From Pisolithus tinctorius (lineage: Eukaryota; Basidiomycota; Agaricomycetes; Boletales; Pisolithaceae), in contig JANFAH010000003.1 in NCBI GenBank assembly GCA_024663395.1, positions 1,302,001 through 1,366,000 of the forward strand: 64,000 nt of DNA, given 5' to 3'. Both the position numbers and the translations under genes were made by a program. Shown here piece after piece: positions 36,051-48,700 of the stretch. Below the pieces are notes generated by a model. The model saw nothing but the letters and a program-made list of their open reading frames with translations. It made no database searches and had not been told where the DNA came from. The first letter of the stretch is position 1, and every line of letters begins with the position of its first letter.

Positions 36051-38067
36051 CTATGGCGAGGGAAAGCACACTTGCCAGAGAACTTCAGAAGCCAGTACTT
36101 TCAGAGTGGCCTGTAACTGTTGCCAGGAGTCTCGGCCGTTATGATAGTAGTCCCTGGTTCTTCCACTATCCCGCATGGATGCCGAGTGCCTGTCGCTCGC
36201 ATACCCATTTCCAGAGTAGTTGCTTGAGTTGGAGTAGCTACCAGGTTCATACCTCGAGGAACGAGGGCTGAGAGAGCGACGGCTGACAGGGACATCGTCA
36301 ACTTGCGGAAAGTAAGTCGTTTAGACGTCCACCCACCGATATCGGACTGTTTCCAAGCTGCGGCTGCGAGCATAATCGACAGAACGAGGTGGGGTCGTTG
36401 GCCGACCACGCTCCACACGTTCCGGAGGTTCAAAGCCGCTACCAAACACGTTAACCATTGGTGTGTGCAGGTCACATCAGTCGTAGCGTACCGCGAAGGC
36501 CGATCGTAGTGATCCCGACGACTTGGAGGAGGGCCAGGAGGCGTCCTGGGCCGACCGCCAGGCGGCTCATACCTGTCATTCGCGAGTCTTCTATCGTATC
36601 GATCATAATCCCTAGGTGCGGGTGGATTCATCGACGAGTACGAGTCCCGGTCGTATCCGGATCGGTCGTAACGCGAGGATGGCGGGCCCCTAGTCCTACA
36701 GTCGTCGTATTCATGCGAGGACCGCGGAGGTGGCTATCGGATAGTCACGGTGGTCCCTTGCAGGGCTTGCAGGGCGTCGGTAATCCCGCGAGGGTGGCGG
36801 AGGGGAGTCATAATAGCGACTTTCTCGAGGTACATACCGACTAGGGTCGTCGCGGTAAACAGGGATAGTCACGTGTCGTTGGGTAGTCCCGCGGATGTAG
36901 GCGATCAAGTAGAGTCGATTCAGTTGCTGCGCCACTGCGTCTAGAAAGATGGGTATGAGCGACAACACAAAGAGAATGCCCATAGCTTAGCCTACGAGTG
37001 CGTAGTTTGGCGAGAACATTCCCTGTCAAACCGCCCGTGAGTAAGTTCGCACCTATGGTGCTTAGAGCGTGCACACTTTGCCCAGTGACCATTTTCTCCA
37101 CATTTAAAGCAAGCACCAGGATCTTCTGTTCGCTTCGTGCCACGTCCCTTACCGTGCGCTATCTCGACTCGCACCTTGTTTCCCATGAAGTACCCCTCGT
37201 GGTACTTCGCAACACTTTCTTCTGCTGATTGGCGATTGTCAAATTCCTAACAAGGACGTTCGATATCATCTACCAACGGGTCGATACCTAATACACTCAC
37301 CACGAAGCCATAACCAGTCCTGAAGAAAAGGTAAAGAGAAAAAGGGAAGAGTTCAGAAGTGCGCTGCTGAGGATAGAAAAAAAAAAGTACGGTGACCTAC
37401 TTCAACTCGATATTAACGATTTTCCCTAATTTCCCGAACCCATTCCGAAGGTCCTCCGGGCGTGTGTTTTCCGGGAGACCGCCGATGTATACTTTGTTCG
37501 GCTGCGCAAGACGCAAACTGAAGTTCAATACCAGGAAGACAGGAGACAAGAACAAGATAGACAAGGCCGGCCGTAGAAGTAGAAGGCTCCTGCATGAGAC
37601 GGGCAAGTGTATAGGGGCCTAGCCAGACCTCTTAATAGACATGTGCATGGCGACCCAGCCTAGTAACAGTCAAATCAACAGGAACCTACCGGCGCCACGT
37701 AAACATCAAGCATCCAGCCATGAGGCAGCGAGGAGTGGCCAAGCAACAGCAGATGACTCGCCACGACGAGCGAAGACAGAGACACGCAGGAGAGACGGAA
37801 CGGCAAAACAAGTGAATTGTTAAGCACCTTGGGTGGTCTGTCGCGAGTAGCGTCGTCCCTGGGCTTGAGGGTGCTGGTCGAAATGTCTTCGCCGTTGCCG
37901 TTCACAAAAGTAGAGGGGTCTTCCGCAGCGATGGCAGTCGGCAGGTCGTCCATGACAGTATCATGGTCGAGTTTTACAGGGCCCATATCGTCGATACCTT
38001 GGTCGTCTACTGCGCCCCACCTGTCCCTGGTTTGGATGTCGTCCACAACACTGGGGGAGGCAGCCAT
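36051..38067 (-). CDS. RRM and CCHC zinc-knuckle RNA-binding protein (SR-like)
   Basis: This is a nuclear RNA-binding protein of the SR/RSZ type, probably in pre-mRNA splicing. The acidic first exon (MAASPSVVDDIQTRDRWGAV to RDRPPK) joins, through a long intron of about 310 bases, to the RRM: NKVYIGGLPENTRPEDLRNG (RNP2), then TGYGFVEFDNRQSAEESVAK (RNP1 region). A CCHC knuckle CFKCGENGHWAKC follows near 37090. The C-terminus is rich in Arg, Asp, Tyr, Ser and Pro (RDYDRYDRRLANDRYEPPGG, VSRRSLSPRSSRYEPGSYSN). Further introns near 36450-36520 and 36298-36344 restore frame. The stop is at 36051-36053. The long intron is unusual here and could hold a regulated exon. Confidence 0.8.
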
Positions 38068-38232
38068 CGTAGTGGAGGAAAAAGGAAAAAGTTGTCAAGC
38101 AGGCGCCCACACAGGGGAATGACCTCAAAAATCAAACTCCGCTTGCTACGTAGCCAAATACAAAAACAGTCCACAGTAAGAAATGAAAAAGAAAAATTAG
38201 GAAGTAGGTCCATCCTCAAACTATATACCCTA

Positions 38233-40180
38233 CTACGCAAGTGTCATGAAACCGCTGACCATACTCGTCACCACAAGAACGCCGACGCCAAAGAAGACCC
38301 TCGCATCGAAAGCGGCAATCGGAGCGCTGCCTGACGATTTTCCGGATCCCGATCCGCTAGAAGATCCAGCTCCGGTAGGGGTCGTTGAAGCCACTCCGCT
38401 GGGCAACGTGGGCACGAAGGTGCCAGTGGCCGTCGCCAAGCACGAAGATGCCGCCGAAGTAGGTGCGGATTTAGCGTTCGAATTGACGGTACCGTTGCCA
38501 CCAAAGCTGCACGACTGAGGGTTGTTGCTAGTGGCGCCGTAGTACTCGCTCATAACATATGACAACATGACAGCTAAAAGAAATAAACGTCAACGAGCAT
38601 CCCTGTTCACATGGATACAATACGTACTGGGATCACACTCAGAGACAAGGCCATATGTACCACTCGTGCCATTGGCAGAAATATCATTGCAGGAGCCTCC
38701 GGACTGACCGAGTAGGCTGCAGGCGTAATCCAACAGGGAACCCAGGATTGAAGTATAATTGGATGTCGTAGGAGTAAATTGACAGCCGAGATTGTTCTCT
38801 AAGCACGTGCATGCTGATAGGTTGGGTGTTGGAGGTAGGGTAGTCGAGGCTACGAATGTCGAATTCTGTTGAGGGTATGAGGGGTAGCTAGTCGAACCGG
38901 CGGAACTTTCCGAGGGCGAGTTCGGAGGGGACGCCTGAGTGTATTGTGCCTTGAGATTATCAAAGTCTTGACCAGTGGTAACAGTGCTGCCGTCAGACGA
39001 GATGTTCACCATGCCGAACTGGCCTTGAACACTGCTTGCCGGGAAGTACGAAAATGCAATACCGCCTGACCACTCGGGGGACATCTCGGAACTGAAAATG
39101 GCGCCGACTTCGGTCCAAGGACGTGGAGTTCCTGCTGTAATACATCCGAATTCACTGAAGTAAGCCGGAACGTTGTAACCGGCGAAGTTGCCCTCCGTGC
39201 CCGCATAAGAAGCTTCGAAGGTGGAGTCGCCACACCACTCGCTAGAATATAGAATGAGTCGCACCAACCCAATGCGCCGACTAACACTGACTAGTTGTTC
39301 AAGCCATAAAGATCAATGGCTGTAGCACCTGAATTCGAACCAGACGGGTCGCAGGACAAGTAATTAGCCAGAGGAACGATCCAGGATGCATCTCCGTCTA
39401 TAGCTGCATAACCAACGAGAGCGGATGATTGGATGGAGTTGCTGACATGATGCATTAAAACGTGTTGGCCAAAGTAGGAACGTTTGCACTGCTCACAGGT
39501 AAGCTTTGACGTCACGAGCTGCGGCTTTGACGAATGTAGCAGCGCCGGTTTCGTTCGCCGCCGTGACAACCTCGTTACCAACATTGAAGGCAAGCACGTT
39601 GTCGTACTTTGAAAAGGTGTTCACGGTCTCGAGGTAGAGATCCAAGAGATTCGTAGTCCATGCAGGGGAGTCGCGGTTAATAGACCCATTGACTGGCAGT
39701 GACAAATCGATGCTGAAAAGCTCATGTTCGTCAGATAGCGGAAGTACGAGAGACAGGAACTCACATAGCGTATATACCTGCGTTGCTAAATAGTTGCATA
39801 CATGTGTCGTGGTTGAGACTAGAATCAACGCTGTAGGCTCGAATAGTATTGACTCCAAGTTGCTGGAGGTAAGGTAGGTCGCGCTGGCAGTCGGTTCCGT
39901 TGGCGAGAGAATCGATATAGGTAGATGGCTCCAAGAACGGATTGCTAGTGTCAGCCACGACAGCACCTATTGAAAACCCATCGACCTCGAACGAAGACGG
40001 AACATGCACTACGATTCACGGACCTTGCTGCTGATACGCGACGCCCTTAATGTAAAACCTGTTTCCGTCCGCAGTATAGAGGTATCTACCAGCCCTTGAG
40101 ACCCTTTGGATGGCATGCACGCCGGAGACAACAAGAGCTGCGGCGGTGAGGCCGGCAGCGATGCGATACAGAGAGCGCAT
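38233..40180 (-). CDS. GPI-anchored beta-1,3-glucanosyltransferase (GH72 with X8/CBM43 domain)
   Basis: Gas/Gel family enzymes cut and re-join beta-1,3-glucan chains in the cell wall. The signal peptide MRSLYRIAAGLTAAALVVSG leads into RFYIKGVAYQQQG and NTIRAYSVDSSLNHDTC. The acid/base Glu is in NVGNEVV (near 39570) and the nucleophile Glu in YFSEFGC (near 39155). After the catalytic domain comes a Cys-rich X8 module (LSACTCLENNLGCQF, LLDYACSLLGQSGGSCNDIS) and a Ser/Gly-rich linker. The hydrophobic GPI-type end is ARVFFGVGVLVVTSMVSGFM. Introns are short. The frame extends to an ATG at 40213, but the ATG at 40180 gives a clean signal peptide. Confidence 0.92.
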
Positions 40181-40651
40181 AGCAGCCAGCTTAATAGTTT
40201 GGTAAAATTGCAAGGGAGTGTAAGTGAGAGGAACAAAAAAAAAATACTGAGCGGGTGACTTGCGTCCCCCTTGTTCGGCAACGTTTTATGGACTAAAGTG
40301 ATTAGTAATACGTCATACTTTGACTCCCCGCAGCAACTTGTGTTCCAGATCTGATTATCGGACACAAGCTCAAGAATGTCGTGCTAGAGTATTAGACAAA
40401 CCCCTACAGCACTGAAGTGCCGAAATTTCCTGCATGGTGGCTGAACTCGACACACACCGGGAGCTGTAGTTACGGAGCCCATGAGATCCCTAACCCCAGC
40501 AAATATTGTAGCATCTATCGGTCATTTCGCAACTCGCACCTCCATACGTCCCTGACACTGCTTTGGCAAGCCTCGAACGTGACCCACTTGTGTACGATGC
40601 AGCACAGTCGCACTAAGTGACAAACATGCTCCAATGGAGCGCTTTAATATC
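40181..40651. other. Intergenic, 5' of the glucanosyltransferase gene
   Basis: Holds the glucanosyltransferase promoter, with an A-rich run near 40236. No other feature recognised. Confidence 0.45.
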
Positions 40652-40735
40652 GCCCGCCTAGCTCAATCGGATAGAGCGTCAGACTCTTAAACCTAGGCGA
40701 TCTGAAGGCTGCGAGTTCGACCCTCGCGGTGGGCT
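40652..40735 (+). tRNA. tRNA-Lys (anticodon CUU) with a 10-base intron
   Basis: The cloverleaf folds fully: acceptor GCCCGCC (40652-40658) with GGTGGGC (40728-40734, one G-T pair), D stem GCTC/GAGC, and anticodon stem TCAGA (40679-40683) with TCTGA (40701-40705). T stem GCGAG/CTCGC (40711-40727) encloses TTCGACC. The anticodon CTT is at 40686-40688. Ten extra bases, AACCTAGGCG (40690-40699), sit after position 37, the normal tRNA intron site. Confidence 0.92.
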
Positions 40736-40747
40736 ATGAAGCTTGTC

Positions 40748-40755
40748 TTTTTTTT
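40748..40755 (+). terminator. RNA polymerase III terminator of the tRNA gene
   Basis: A run of eight T starts 13 bases after the tRNA 3' end. Confidence 0.7.
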
Positions 40756-41305
40756 GTTCACCTACCTTTCACCACACACGGTTTGGTCTTGAAGCTTGAT
40801 CCTCAGAACTGATGTTAGCCACAGGCATCCTAAGGCGTCTGGTTACCAGGCTACTCAGGTCCGGAAACATACATACAAGGCTCCGTTAGCTCCGAGTCAA
40901 CCATGGCATAAAATTGCACAATAAGTACAAAAACGTAGTGCTGCGACAGTTTAAACCATTAAACAGAACATTGCTTTAGATGATGGAGAGACCAAGATTA
41001 AGGCTATACAAATGCGACGGAACGGTGGGGAAAGTGTTCAGAAAGCAAGCAAAATAGTACTGCAGGGAAATTGGTTGTATGCCGGATCAATGTACAATTG
41101 CGGTGGTGGTATTGATCGAAGCCGGCCGATCCCTTTTGGCGTAAGTACCTCCCAAACAAACCGCCAGCTTGAGCGAGCCATGCAACGCGAATGAGGTATC
41201 GGTCGTCAAAATGCAAAGGCCATAGAATATACATAGAAATAGGGAATGGTGAGAGCCACAACGTCGACCGAATTGAATCAGTGTGCAACTCAGCGGACCA
41301 CCCTT
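40756..41305. other. Intergenic, 3' of puf4
   Basis: No gene recognised. It holds the 3' flank of the puf4 gene. Confidence 0.45.
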
Positions 41306-44300
41306 TCACATGCCGTAGCCGTAGCTCTGGTAAGGATCATTTAACGACCCAGCAAGGCCGACGTTGCCAAACGCGCTCACGTTAGCATACCCGGAAACGC
41401 CAGAGTACCCCCCACCGTGGGTGTGGGGTGGAGTCAACCTGGTATTGTGGGGAGAATGGCTTTGCAAAACGTATTCATCAATCGATCGTGCTCCGAGACC
41501 GTGCATCTGGGGAGCCAATGGACCATGACCATACGATCCTTGACCTTGCATCCCGTACAGGCCGGGTTGAGAGCCGTACAGGTCCGCCATAGGCATATTT
41601 TGGGGAATGTGACGTGTAGCAGGACCCAGATGACCATGTCCAAGTCCAACGGCTTGATTGCCGAGGTTCATGTTGACCATCGCCTGGGGACCCTGGTATC
41701 CACCGTTGAAATTGTCAACATGTTCGCGTTGGAGCTTGTTTTGAATACGTTTCCCATAAGGGGTATTCCGAATCAACGGCAATACAGGTCGAATGCCTTC
41801 GACCAGTAGCGCGCGTTGACCAGGGTCCGCATAATCCAGGGCAGTCTAGAAGAAAGAATTCAACGAAAGCGAACGGGCCAGCGCACACTCCTCACTTGAA
41901 CGCAGTAGTTGCCGTACGAATCACGCAGAAGTTTCTCCAAACGCGACCGGTTGAGGAGTTCTTCGATAATAATCTTCCTGGTGCTATGCTCAGCAACCCG
42001 GATACACTGGGTGATGGATGAGCAATACAAGAAAGTACCAGATGAAGACCAACCTTCTCGATAACGTTTGAACTAAACTTCTGTACAGATAGCGCGCAAA
42101 CATTCCCCGTGAACTGACGGATGACTGCATCACTGAAGCGATTATCGTTCAAATCCAAAATATATTGCACGACCTGAGGTGCTGGTGAGTAGTCGCAGTC
42201 AACAGGCGAATGTAACGACTCACATAGTTCCCATATGGATCTTGAACCAGGGTAAGAGCATTGTAGGTGATTTCATTGACAAGCTGGATACGCTGGTGGT
42301 CGGAAGCATGATCAATGCACCGCTGTAGTACACAACATCCATGACGATGAGTGGCAACTTCCACACAATTTGCAGCAACAGCATTGTAAATAAACTTTCA
42401 CAACGTCAGATAAACTACGAGGGAGTTAACAGCTCCGTACCTGATTGTCCTCGGGAACAAGCTTGTTGAGGCACTTCTGTATGACATGATTGCCGTTGAG
42501 GTCTTTGATTAGCACAACAACGTGAAGGCTAAGCGCGACAATGATCGAGTGAATCTGTATATCGTATCTTTGATCAGCCTACACTCTTGCCGTAAGTGTT
42601 GAAGTGAAAAAGCACTAGAATCTGACTTGCCTGTCGTCTAGTTGACAGGAAGTCAATCATTTTTTGTACAGCACGAGTACCGTGCATGTTCAGCGAGATA
42701 TTGACCAAATCCTGGGCAACAGACTCGCAAATCAAGTTCCGTTGCTCGTCCGTCGAGTACTCTAGCAATTTCTGACACAGGTAGTTGCCAAACGGATCTT
42801 TGCGGCAACACGTAAATGCCTCCGCAAAAGACAGAGGAACGAAGAGACATACCCGTCATCAAATCAGCGAAGTGACCGAACGTTTCGCGAAATATCATGT
42901 CCCGATGCTCTGGTATGCCCTCTTCCAGTTTCTTCTGGAGGTAACGACATCCATGTTGATCCTTGCAAAGGGCAAGAATCTCTCCTTGTAGGTCCTCCAG
43001 ACGAGTCCCAGCGAAACGGTTAACTACAGGAGACACTCAGCCACGCCATAGCAAGAATACAGAAAAACTTACGATCCATATCACCTCGCTTGTGCTTGGG
43101 TCCGTGGAGTCCGTTCATTTTACCATCGGGCCCACCGCGACCCATGCCGGGCCCGTAGCGCGAGTTGTTGTGATGATAGAGAGCGGTCGAACCACTAGCA
43201 GCGCCGTTCACACCGTGGCCACTTCGAGTACTGGAATCAAAACCGTAAGTGTTGTAGCGGGTACCATCGAGCTGGTTGTTGAGATTATACACCGAATCAA
43301 CGCTGTACTGCTGCAATGGTATTGAGTGAGAAAGAATAAGGAGAGCACTGTCCTCGTACCTCGAATGACAAGGCGGATCCGTCATACTGACCCGACGATA
43401 GACGCGACAAAGAAGGCTGAATATCAGTTTTAACCTCGCCACCCAAGTGCTGACTGCCTTGAGCAGAAATGCGACCACTCATACCCTGAGTGTCAGGAGT
43501 GAGCGGAGTCCCAGGGGCTTGGAGCATATGAGAGCTTCCATTCGTAATAGAGAGAGGCGTAGCGGGCACTGATCTCGTCGAAAAACTCTCCAGGGCCCCT
43601 GCAGGAGAACTCCTGCGAGACGAGGGCGCCGCACCGAGGGTAATCTGAGGATGTTGGCCGATTGGTGGCGTCGACGCTCCGGTAACTATGCTAGACAACT
43701 TGGCACTGAGATCTAGGGGAGATGATGTAAGTGTAACCGTCGGCGTTGTGACGGTACGCCGTTCAGCACGTGAGGCGAGGCTTTCTGGGACGCGGGGATT
43801 GCCAGTAAACTGCGGCCACTCAGACGGCTTGTCGCGACCGGTAAACGAATTACGTGGGGAAGTCTGCGACCGGTGCGCAAGATCCAAAGCGGCAGACGAC
43901 GTGGATATCTAACCTAATATATAGGCTCGGTGGGGAATGCAGACTAGAAGTGCTCACCTTATTTGCATAAGCTGCAAATTTGTCATCATCTGACGTTGGT
44001 AAATTCCTCATCGCATCTTTGAAATGTAAGGAAACTAGTACAAAAACGAAAAAAAAAAAAGAATGGCTCACTATGCATTTCCTGGTCTAACTGTTCGTCG
44101 AGCATCATGCCAAAGTTATATTGTTGGCTAGCGCGAGTGTGGTCCTCCTCGCTGAAACGTGCTCTCGTCAACATAGACTGAACCGTGAGTCCAGGACTTG
44201 GAGAAGCTCCAACGGGTCTTTCACTGGAGAGGGCCATGCCTCTGAAATGTTCAGCAAGCTCCTCGTCGTGACTGCTTGTGGACGTGCGACGACTTGCCGG

Positions 44301-44948
44301 CATACTCTTCGCCCCTCCGCGAGCGTACTGGCCGTTGAGCACATGAGCCGACCCAAGTTCGGGGGAACGATCGACGGAGGGTGCATAGGTGACAGACTTT
44401 CTCTTGTCGACAGCAGAGCCAACGGCTCTCGACAGGACGTCAGCATCGACTGAAGAATGAGATAATGACGACTTGGCGAGTCCATCTCCTTGCAAGATAG
44501 CGTTTACCCGGGGAGGTGTCGTCGGGGCAGAGACAGCCAAATGAGCAGAAGTCATCGACTCGTAAGGGATACTGAGGAGCTCCTGCGCTTGCTGGTGCTC
44601 CAACGCACGCATCTGGTCTTCGAACATCTTCCTTTGCAATGCGCGCTGACGTTCATGTTCCAATCTCTTTAGCTCCACACGCTTTTTACAAGTATCGAGG
44701 TTGAGATGGACAATCTTGTGCGGAGAAGGGTTGAACACAAAAAACTCACCGCCGAGATGTCGGGCATATTGGTACCCAGCCTCGCAGCCTGCCACGCGTC
44801 GCGGTCACATTTTTTAAGAAAAAGCGTTGCTGTATTAGGGTGTTGAACGTACCGAGTCTGCGAGGTCGAGGAAAGCAGGAGGGCTCTGCTTTCTGCCATC
44901 GGACGTACGATTATCGGCTGAAACATTAATGTTTTCTGCAGTATTCAT
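41306..44948 (-). CDS. PUF4: Pumilio-family mRNA-binding protein, Puf4 type
   Basis: PUF proteins bind 3'UTRs and control mRNA decay and translation. The N-terminal half is low-complexity, with Ser/Thr/Pro-rich stretches and a coiled helical segment (VELKRLEHERQRALQRKMFE). The C-terminal half has eight PUF repeats. Their RNA-reading triplets sit in CRYLQK, NYLCQK, TRAVQK, NHVIQK, CCVLQR, NYVVQY, SNVIEK and NYCVQT, in order. This matches the yeast Puf4 repeat pattern better than Puf3. Introns fall between or inside repeats. The ATG at 44948 (MNTAENINVSADNR) is preceded by a pyrimidine-poor leader; an upstream ATG at 45059 is in frame but lies in less protein-like sequence. The stop follows a Gly/Tyr-rich end (SYGYGM). 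In Cryptococcus Puf4 acts in stress and drug response; here that is only by analogy. Confidence 0.9.
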
Positions 44949-45741
44949 CTCGAGTAGCGAAGGCCGACAACTTTTCTTCGAAACGTTTGAAAAGAGGGAA
45001 AAGGTATGTGACGAAGCGAAGAAGATTAGAAAACGGTAAGGGTAGTCGCACAATGGCAATCCTGCATTGAATCGACGCGAGTGATCAAAAATTGCGGAGA
45101 CCGGGATATATGTGCTAAGGGTGTCTTACCTGCAAGCCAATTTAAGCCCGTCTAGTATATTGGGTGATGGTACAATGGGGGTGTATGGGCTGCTGCGGGC
45201 ACGATACGAGGTAAATGAGCGTCTGACGTCGTGTTAGATGGCTCTGAAATACCTGTTGGGAAGTGTCCAGATTTTTTCAGAGCGCAATGCGAGGGAGGAC
45301 GCTGATAGGCTTGTGTTGTTAGGACCAGCGAATTTAAGGCACTTCGGTAGCGCGTGGGGGGGTGTCAAAAAGCCCGGACTTGGCCTGATTTTTCAAAGTC
45401 CGCCTATTTTTTGACTTCTTTTTTTTTTGCGTAAACGCCGATCGTCCTAATAGTGTTCTTTTTTTTATATTCCCCGTCCCCGATCCCTGCTTTGTATCCG
45501 TTTATTTGATGCATGTATCAGTATACTCAGTGTTCAGGCAACCTTTCATGTTTGCTGTGGGATTTTATGCATTATCGCTTGTTTTGTGTTTTTACGGAGC
45601 AGCCATCATTACAACATGCCGCAAAATGAATTGACTCCAGCCCTGGAGTTCGATTCGACCGGACGTCTATTATTGCCACGGATGTCTTTTTTGACGTCGC
45701 ATCGGCTATGGCAATCGTCGGGGTTCACAGACAAGCGTTCA
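44949..45741. other. Intergenic: puf4 promoter and 3' flank of the UVRAG-like gene
   Basis: No gene. It contains an imperfect palindrome (45364-45415) and T-rich runs at about 45419-45428 and 45461-45467. Confidence 0.5.
45364..45415. repeat. 52-base imperfect palindrome
   Basis: GTCAAAAAGCCCGGACTT (45364-45381) faces AAGTCCGCCTATTTTTTGAC (45396-45415). The outer GTCAAAAA and inner GGACTT arms pair; four to six bases between them do not. It lies between two genes and could be a hairpin, a small inverted-repeat element end or a protein site. Confidence 0.5.
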
Positions 45742-48700
45742 CTAGCAACCGCTCTCATATACATGAACGACAGTAGATGGCGTAGTCAACGACGATCCGT
45801 CAGTGAGCTTCTCTTCCGTAGATGGCTCAGAAGGCACACGTCCATTCATCACTTTACCCTCATCTGTCTGCTCTGTATGGTGAACACGTACACCCTTGAT
45901 CGTCCGCCGATCGTCGTCATCTTCACTTCCAGTCTGCCTGACTGATTCCTCAGGACCCGACGAACTTGCTGTACTCCACACAGCAGGCGACCGTGGTCCT
46001 TCTTCGGTCTGTTCACATGCAGACCTGGGAGAAGAGCGCAAAATAGAAGCCGGGTTTCGGGGACGCAAGAAGCCCGTTAGAGGCGGAAAACCAAGCGTAA
46101 GCTTGGAGTACCGTGAATGCGTGGTGCCCTCAGTAGGTGTGGTGGTCCCCATTCCTCTGCCACTCCGGGGAGGCGAGTCGACCTCCAGAGGCAGCTCTGA
46201 ATTGACAGAGTGCGGACTCCGGCCCGCCTTTGGCGTATCGGAAGACGGATGAGTAGGAACAGACGACGGCGATCCAGGAGGCGTAGCCAATCCCGAAGTA
46301 GCCGGGGAATCTGGTATTTGCGAGTATCTAGTAAATAGCACCGTAAACCGAGCCGACTCTAAAAAGCACCGAACGAACACTAACCGGAGGTTTGCACATT
46401 CTCCGTCAGTAAGTGTAAGGAGTAAGTTCTTCAAATTAGGTAAGGTATGTCGCATATCAAGGGCCCGTAAATCTCGCTCTGCCATAAGCTTCAAAGCATG
46501 TTAAGAACTAGAACTCAGCCACAGAGTATGGCTTACCATCTCGATGTCTTTGTTCAATAGAAATACACCATATTCAAATCTGTAAGTATCAACCCCTTTG
46601 GAGAAAAGAGGGAACCTTGAGCAGACAATCAGTGTTTGTGTGGGAACCCAATACACGACATTACCAACATTCGTGGACCAACCATAGCGGAGATATTATC
46701 CTTGATTAGACTCCTGCTTCCAACATAGGTGACGGGATACACCAGTCCTTTTCCCATGTACACAGCAAGCAGCTGAACTAGGTGTGCGGCGTAACCCAAG
46801 GCCGTGGCGACCGCATCCTCCGTCACTTCCTTGTGAGACGGGAGCGAAAGCGGAGGCGCTGGTTCATTTCCATTCAGAGGAATGGGCAAAGGAACGCCGA
46901 GAATTGTGTACAGCAAGTCGGAGGGAGAGTCAAGCTCGATCGGGTATATGGAGGCCAATACCGAAATCAACGATGTCCGGGTAGGTGGTATACGATTGCG
47001 CGTGGCCACAACAGCACTTCTAAAACAACCAAGGAGCGTTACAGACGTGTCAATGTCCGCGCGTTGAAACTCACCTTTGCTCAGCAACTCTCTCAGCTTG
47101 GATTGAAAGTAAATTGGCACTTTCAGCATGTACAGCCCTGGCTCTTTCTAGGCTCTCTCTACGCGCCTGTATTTGTTCACGGCGCGTAGCAATATCGCCA
47201 CGCACTGCGTACGACAAGACACGTGTGAGACACGCGAAGCGTAACGGGTCAAAGGCTTACAGGAACTCATATGCTCGATAACGGTACGGATCTCGGCTTG
47301 TCGGTCCTGAATGCGCACCTCGCGCTCACAAACTTCCCGCCTCTGGACCGGCGACATGACGTTCATGGGTCAGTCCAGTGTGCCAGGTACGTCAAGATCA
47401 ACATACCAGAACCATGACATCGCTATTTTCCAATAGTGTATCAGTCTCCTTGACAACAGCACGAAGCGACTGTTCGGTGTCTCGAATGCAAGACTGCAAA
47501 GTCGCGAGTCTGTCATACTTTTTAACTTGCCGGCTCTTTGATTGGAAACAGAATGGTAACACACTGAAAGAGTTCCTGAAAGCTGGCAGTCCTTGCAGTG
47601 GACCTACGAGCTCTGCGTGACAAGCTTAATTGCGAGTAATTATCGGAAGCGTGCGTGGTCTCAATGGGAGTCGACGAAGCGGTGTGGTCCAATCTGCGAA
47701 TCTCGGCTTCCGGGTCAGTGTTGTAACCAGATGGAGATACAGATCGGGAGCGGGAAGGACCCTGATGCCGGGGTTGTGAGACGGGCACATAAAAACTCTG
47801 TCCGGAGGGAGAAAAGGTTATGACAAGCGAGTTCGAAGGCAGGTAGGACTGGCGATTTTCGAGCTTGGAAAAATAGAAGAATGAGTAGACTTGAAGTTGA
47901 GCACGGTCGCCGAATCTTACCTCGGGCGGGAGTGGTACCATGTCTGACAATACTACGTTCCATTCGTCAAGAAGCTTCCACTCCGACCCCTGTGAAGAGA
48001 CGTCATTTTGGCTACTGATTTCCTTCTGCTTTCCTTTGGAGTTTAATGACAAGCTTCTTTCCTCTGTCTTTGCCCAAAGTTCAATCCTGACGGTGTCTGA
48101 ACTCAGATCAGTACCCTGAGTAAACTCGTTTGAACCGGAATCAACTGCAAAGATCGGGTTGGTCGAAGGGAGATGAATAGGAGATATGTAGTTGGGTACT
48201 TGTCTCGTTCTGACTTCTGGAGTGGCAGGTGGCGGTGGTTGGCTGTTACCTTTCTGCGAAGGGAAAGAAGATGAAGGCTTGTGTGTCTTGAATGACGATG
48301 ACGCCGTAGTGGGCTTAGATGGAGCATGAGCTTTACGGGTCGGGGCAGCAGTCGGCCGCGTAGCCGTCGCGGTATTAGCACGCGTTGAAAGTGTTTTAAC
48401 TGCACCAATACTCGCTGAACGAGAGGCCCGCGGCGCCTTAGGCAAAGGAGGAGCACGCATATTGCTGGATGATGACAAGGAAATAGCTGAACCCGCAGGT
48501 GGACCACTCTCGGCGCGAAGCCTTGGGTTGAGACTAGCCTTACTTGACATGGACGAAGGAGGGGCTGCAGTTTCCGGGACGGTGACTGTGATGAATGTTT
48601 CTACGAGTCGCGACTTGATGACTCTTTCCAGCATACGCTGGGAATTGTCGAAGGAAAAAGTAGCGGTTGGATGGGTCGGCACGCTTGCGGAAACGGAAGC

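Noticed and set aside
41417..41809. 130-codon plus-strand frame opposite the puf4 3' end
   Set aside because: Shadow of the Gly/Tyr-rich puf4 exon on the other strand; no domain.
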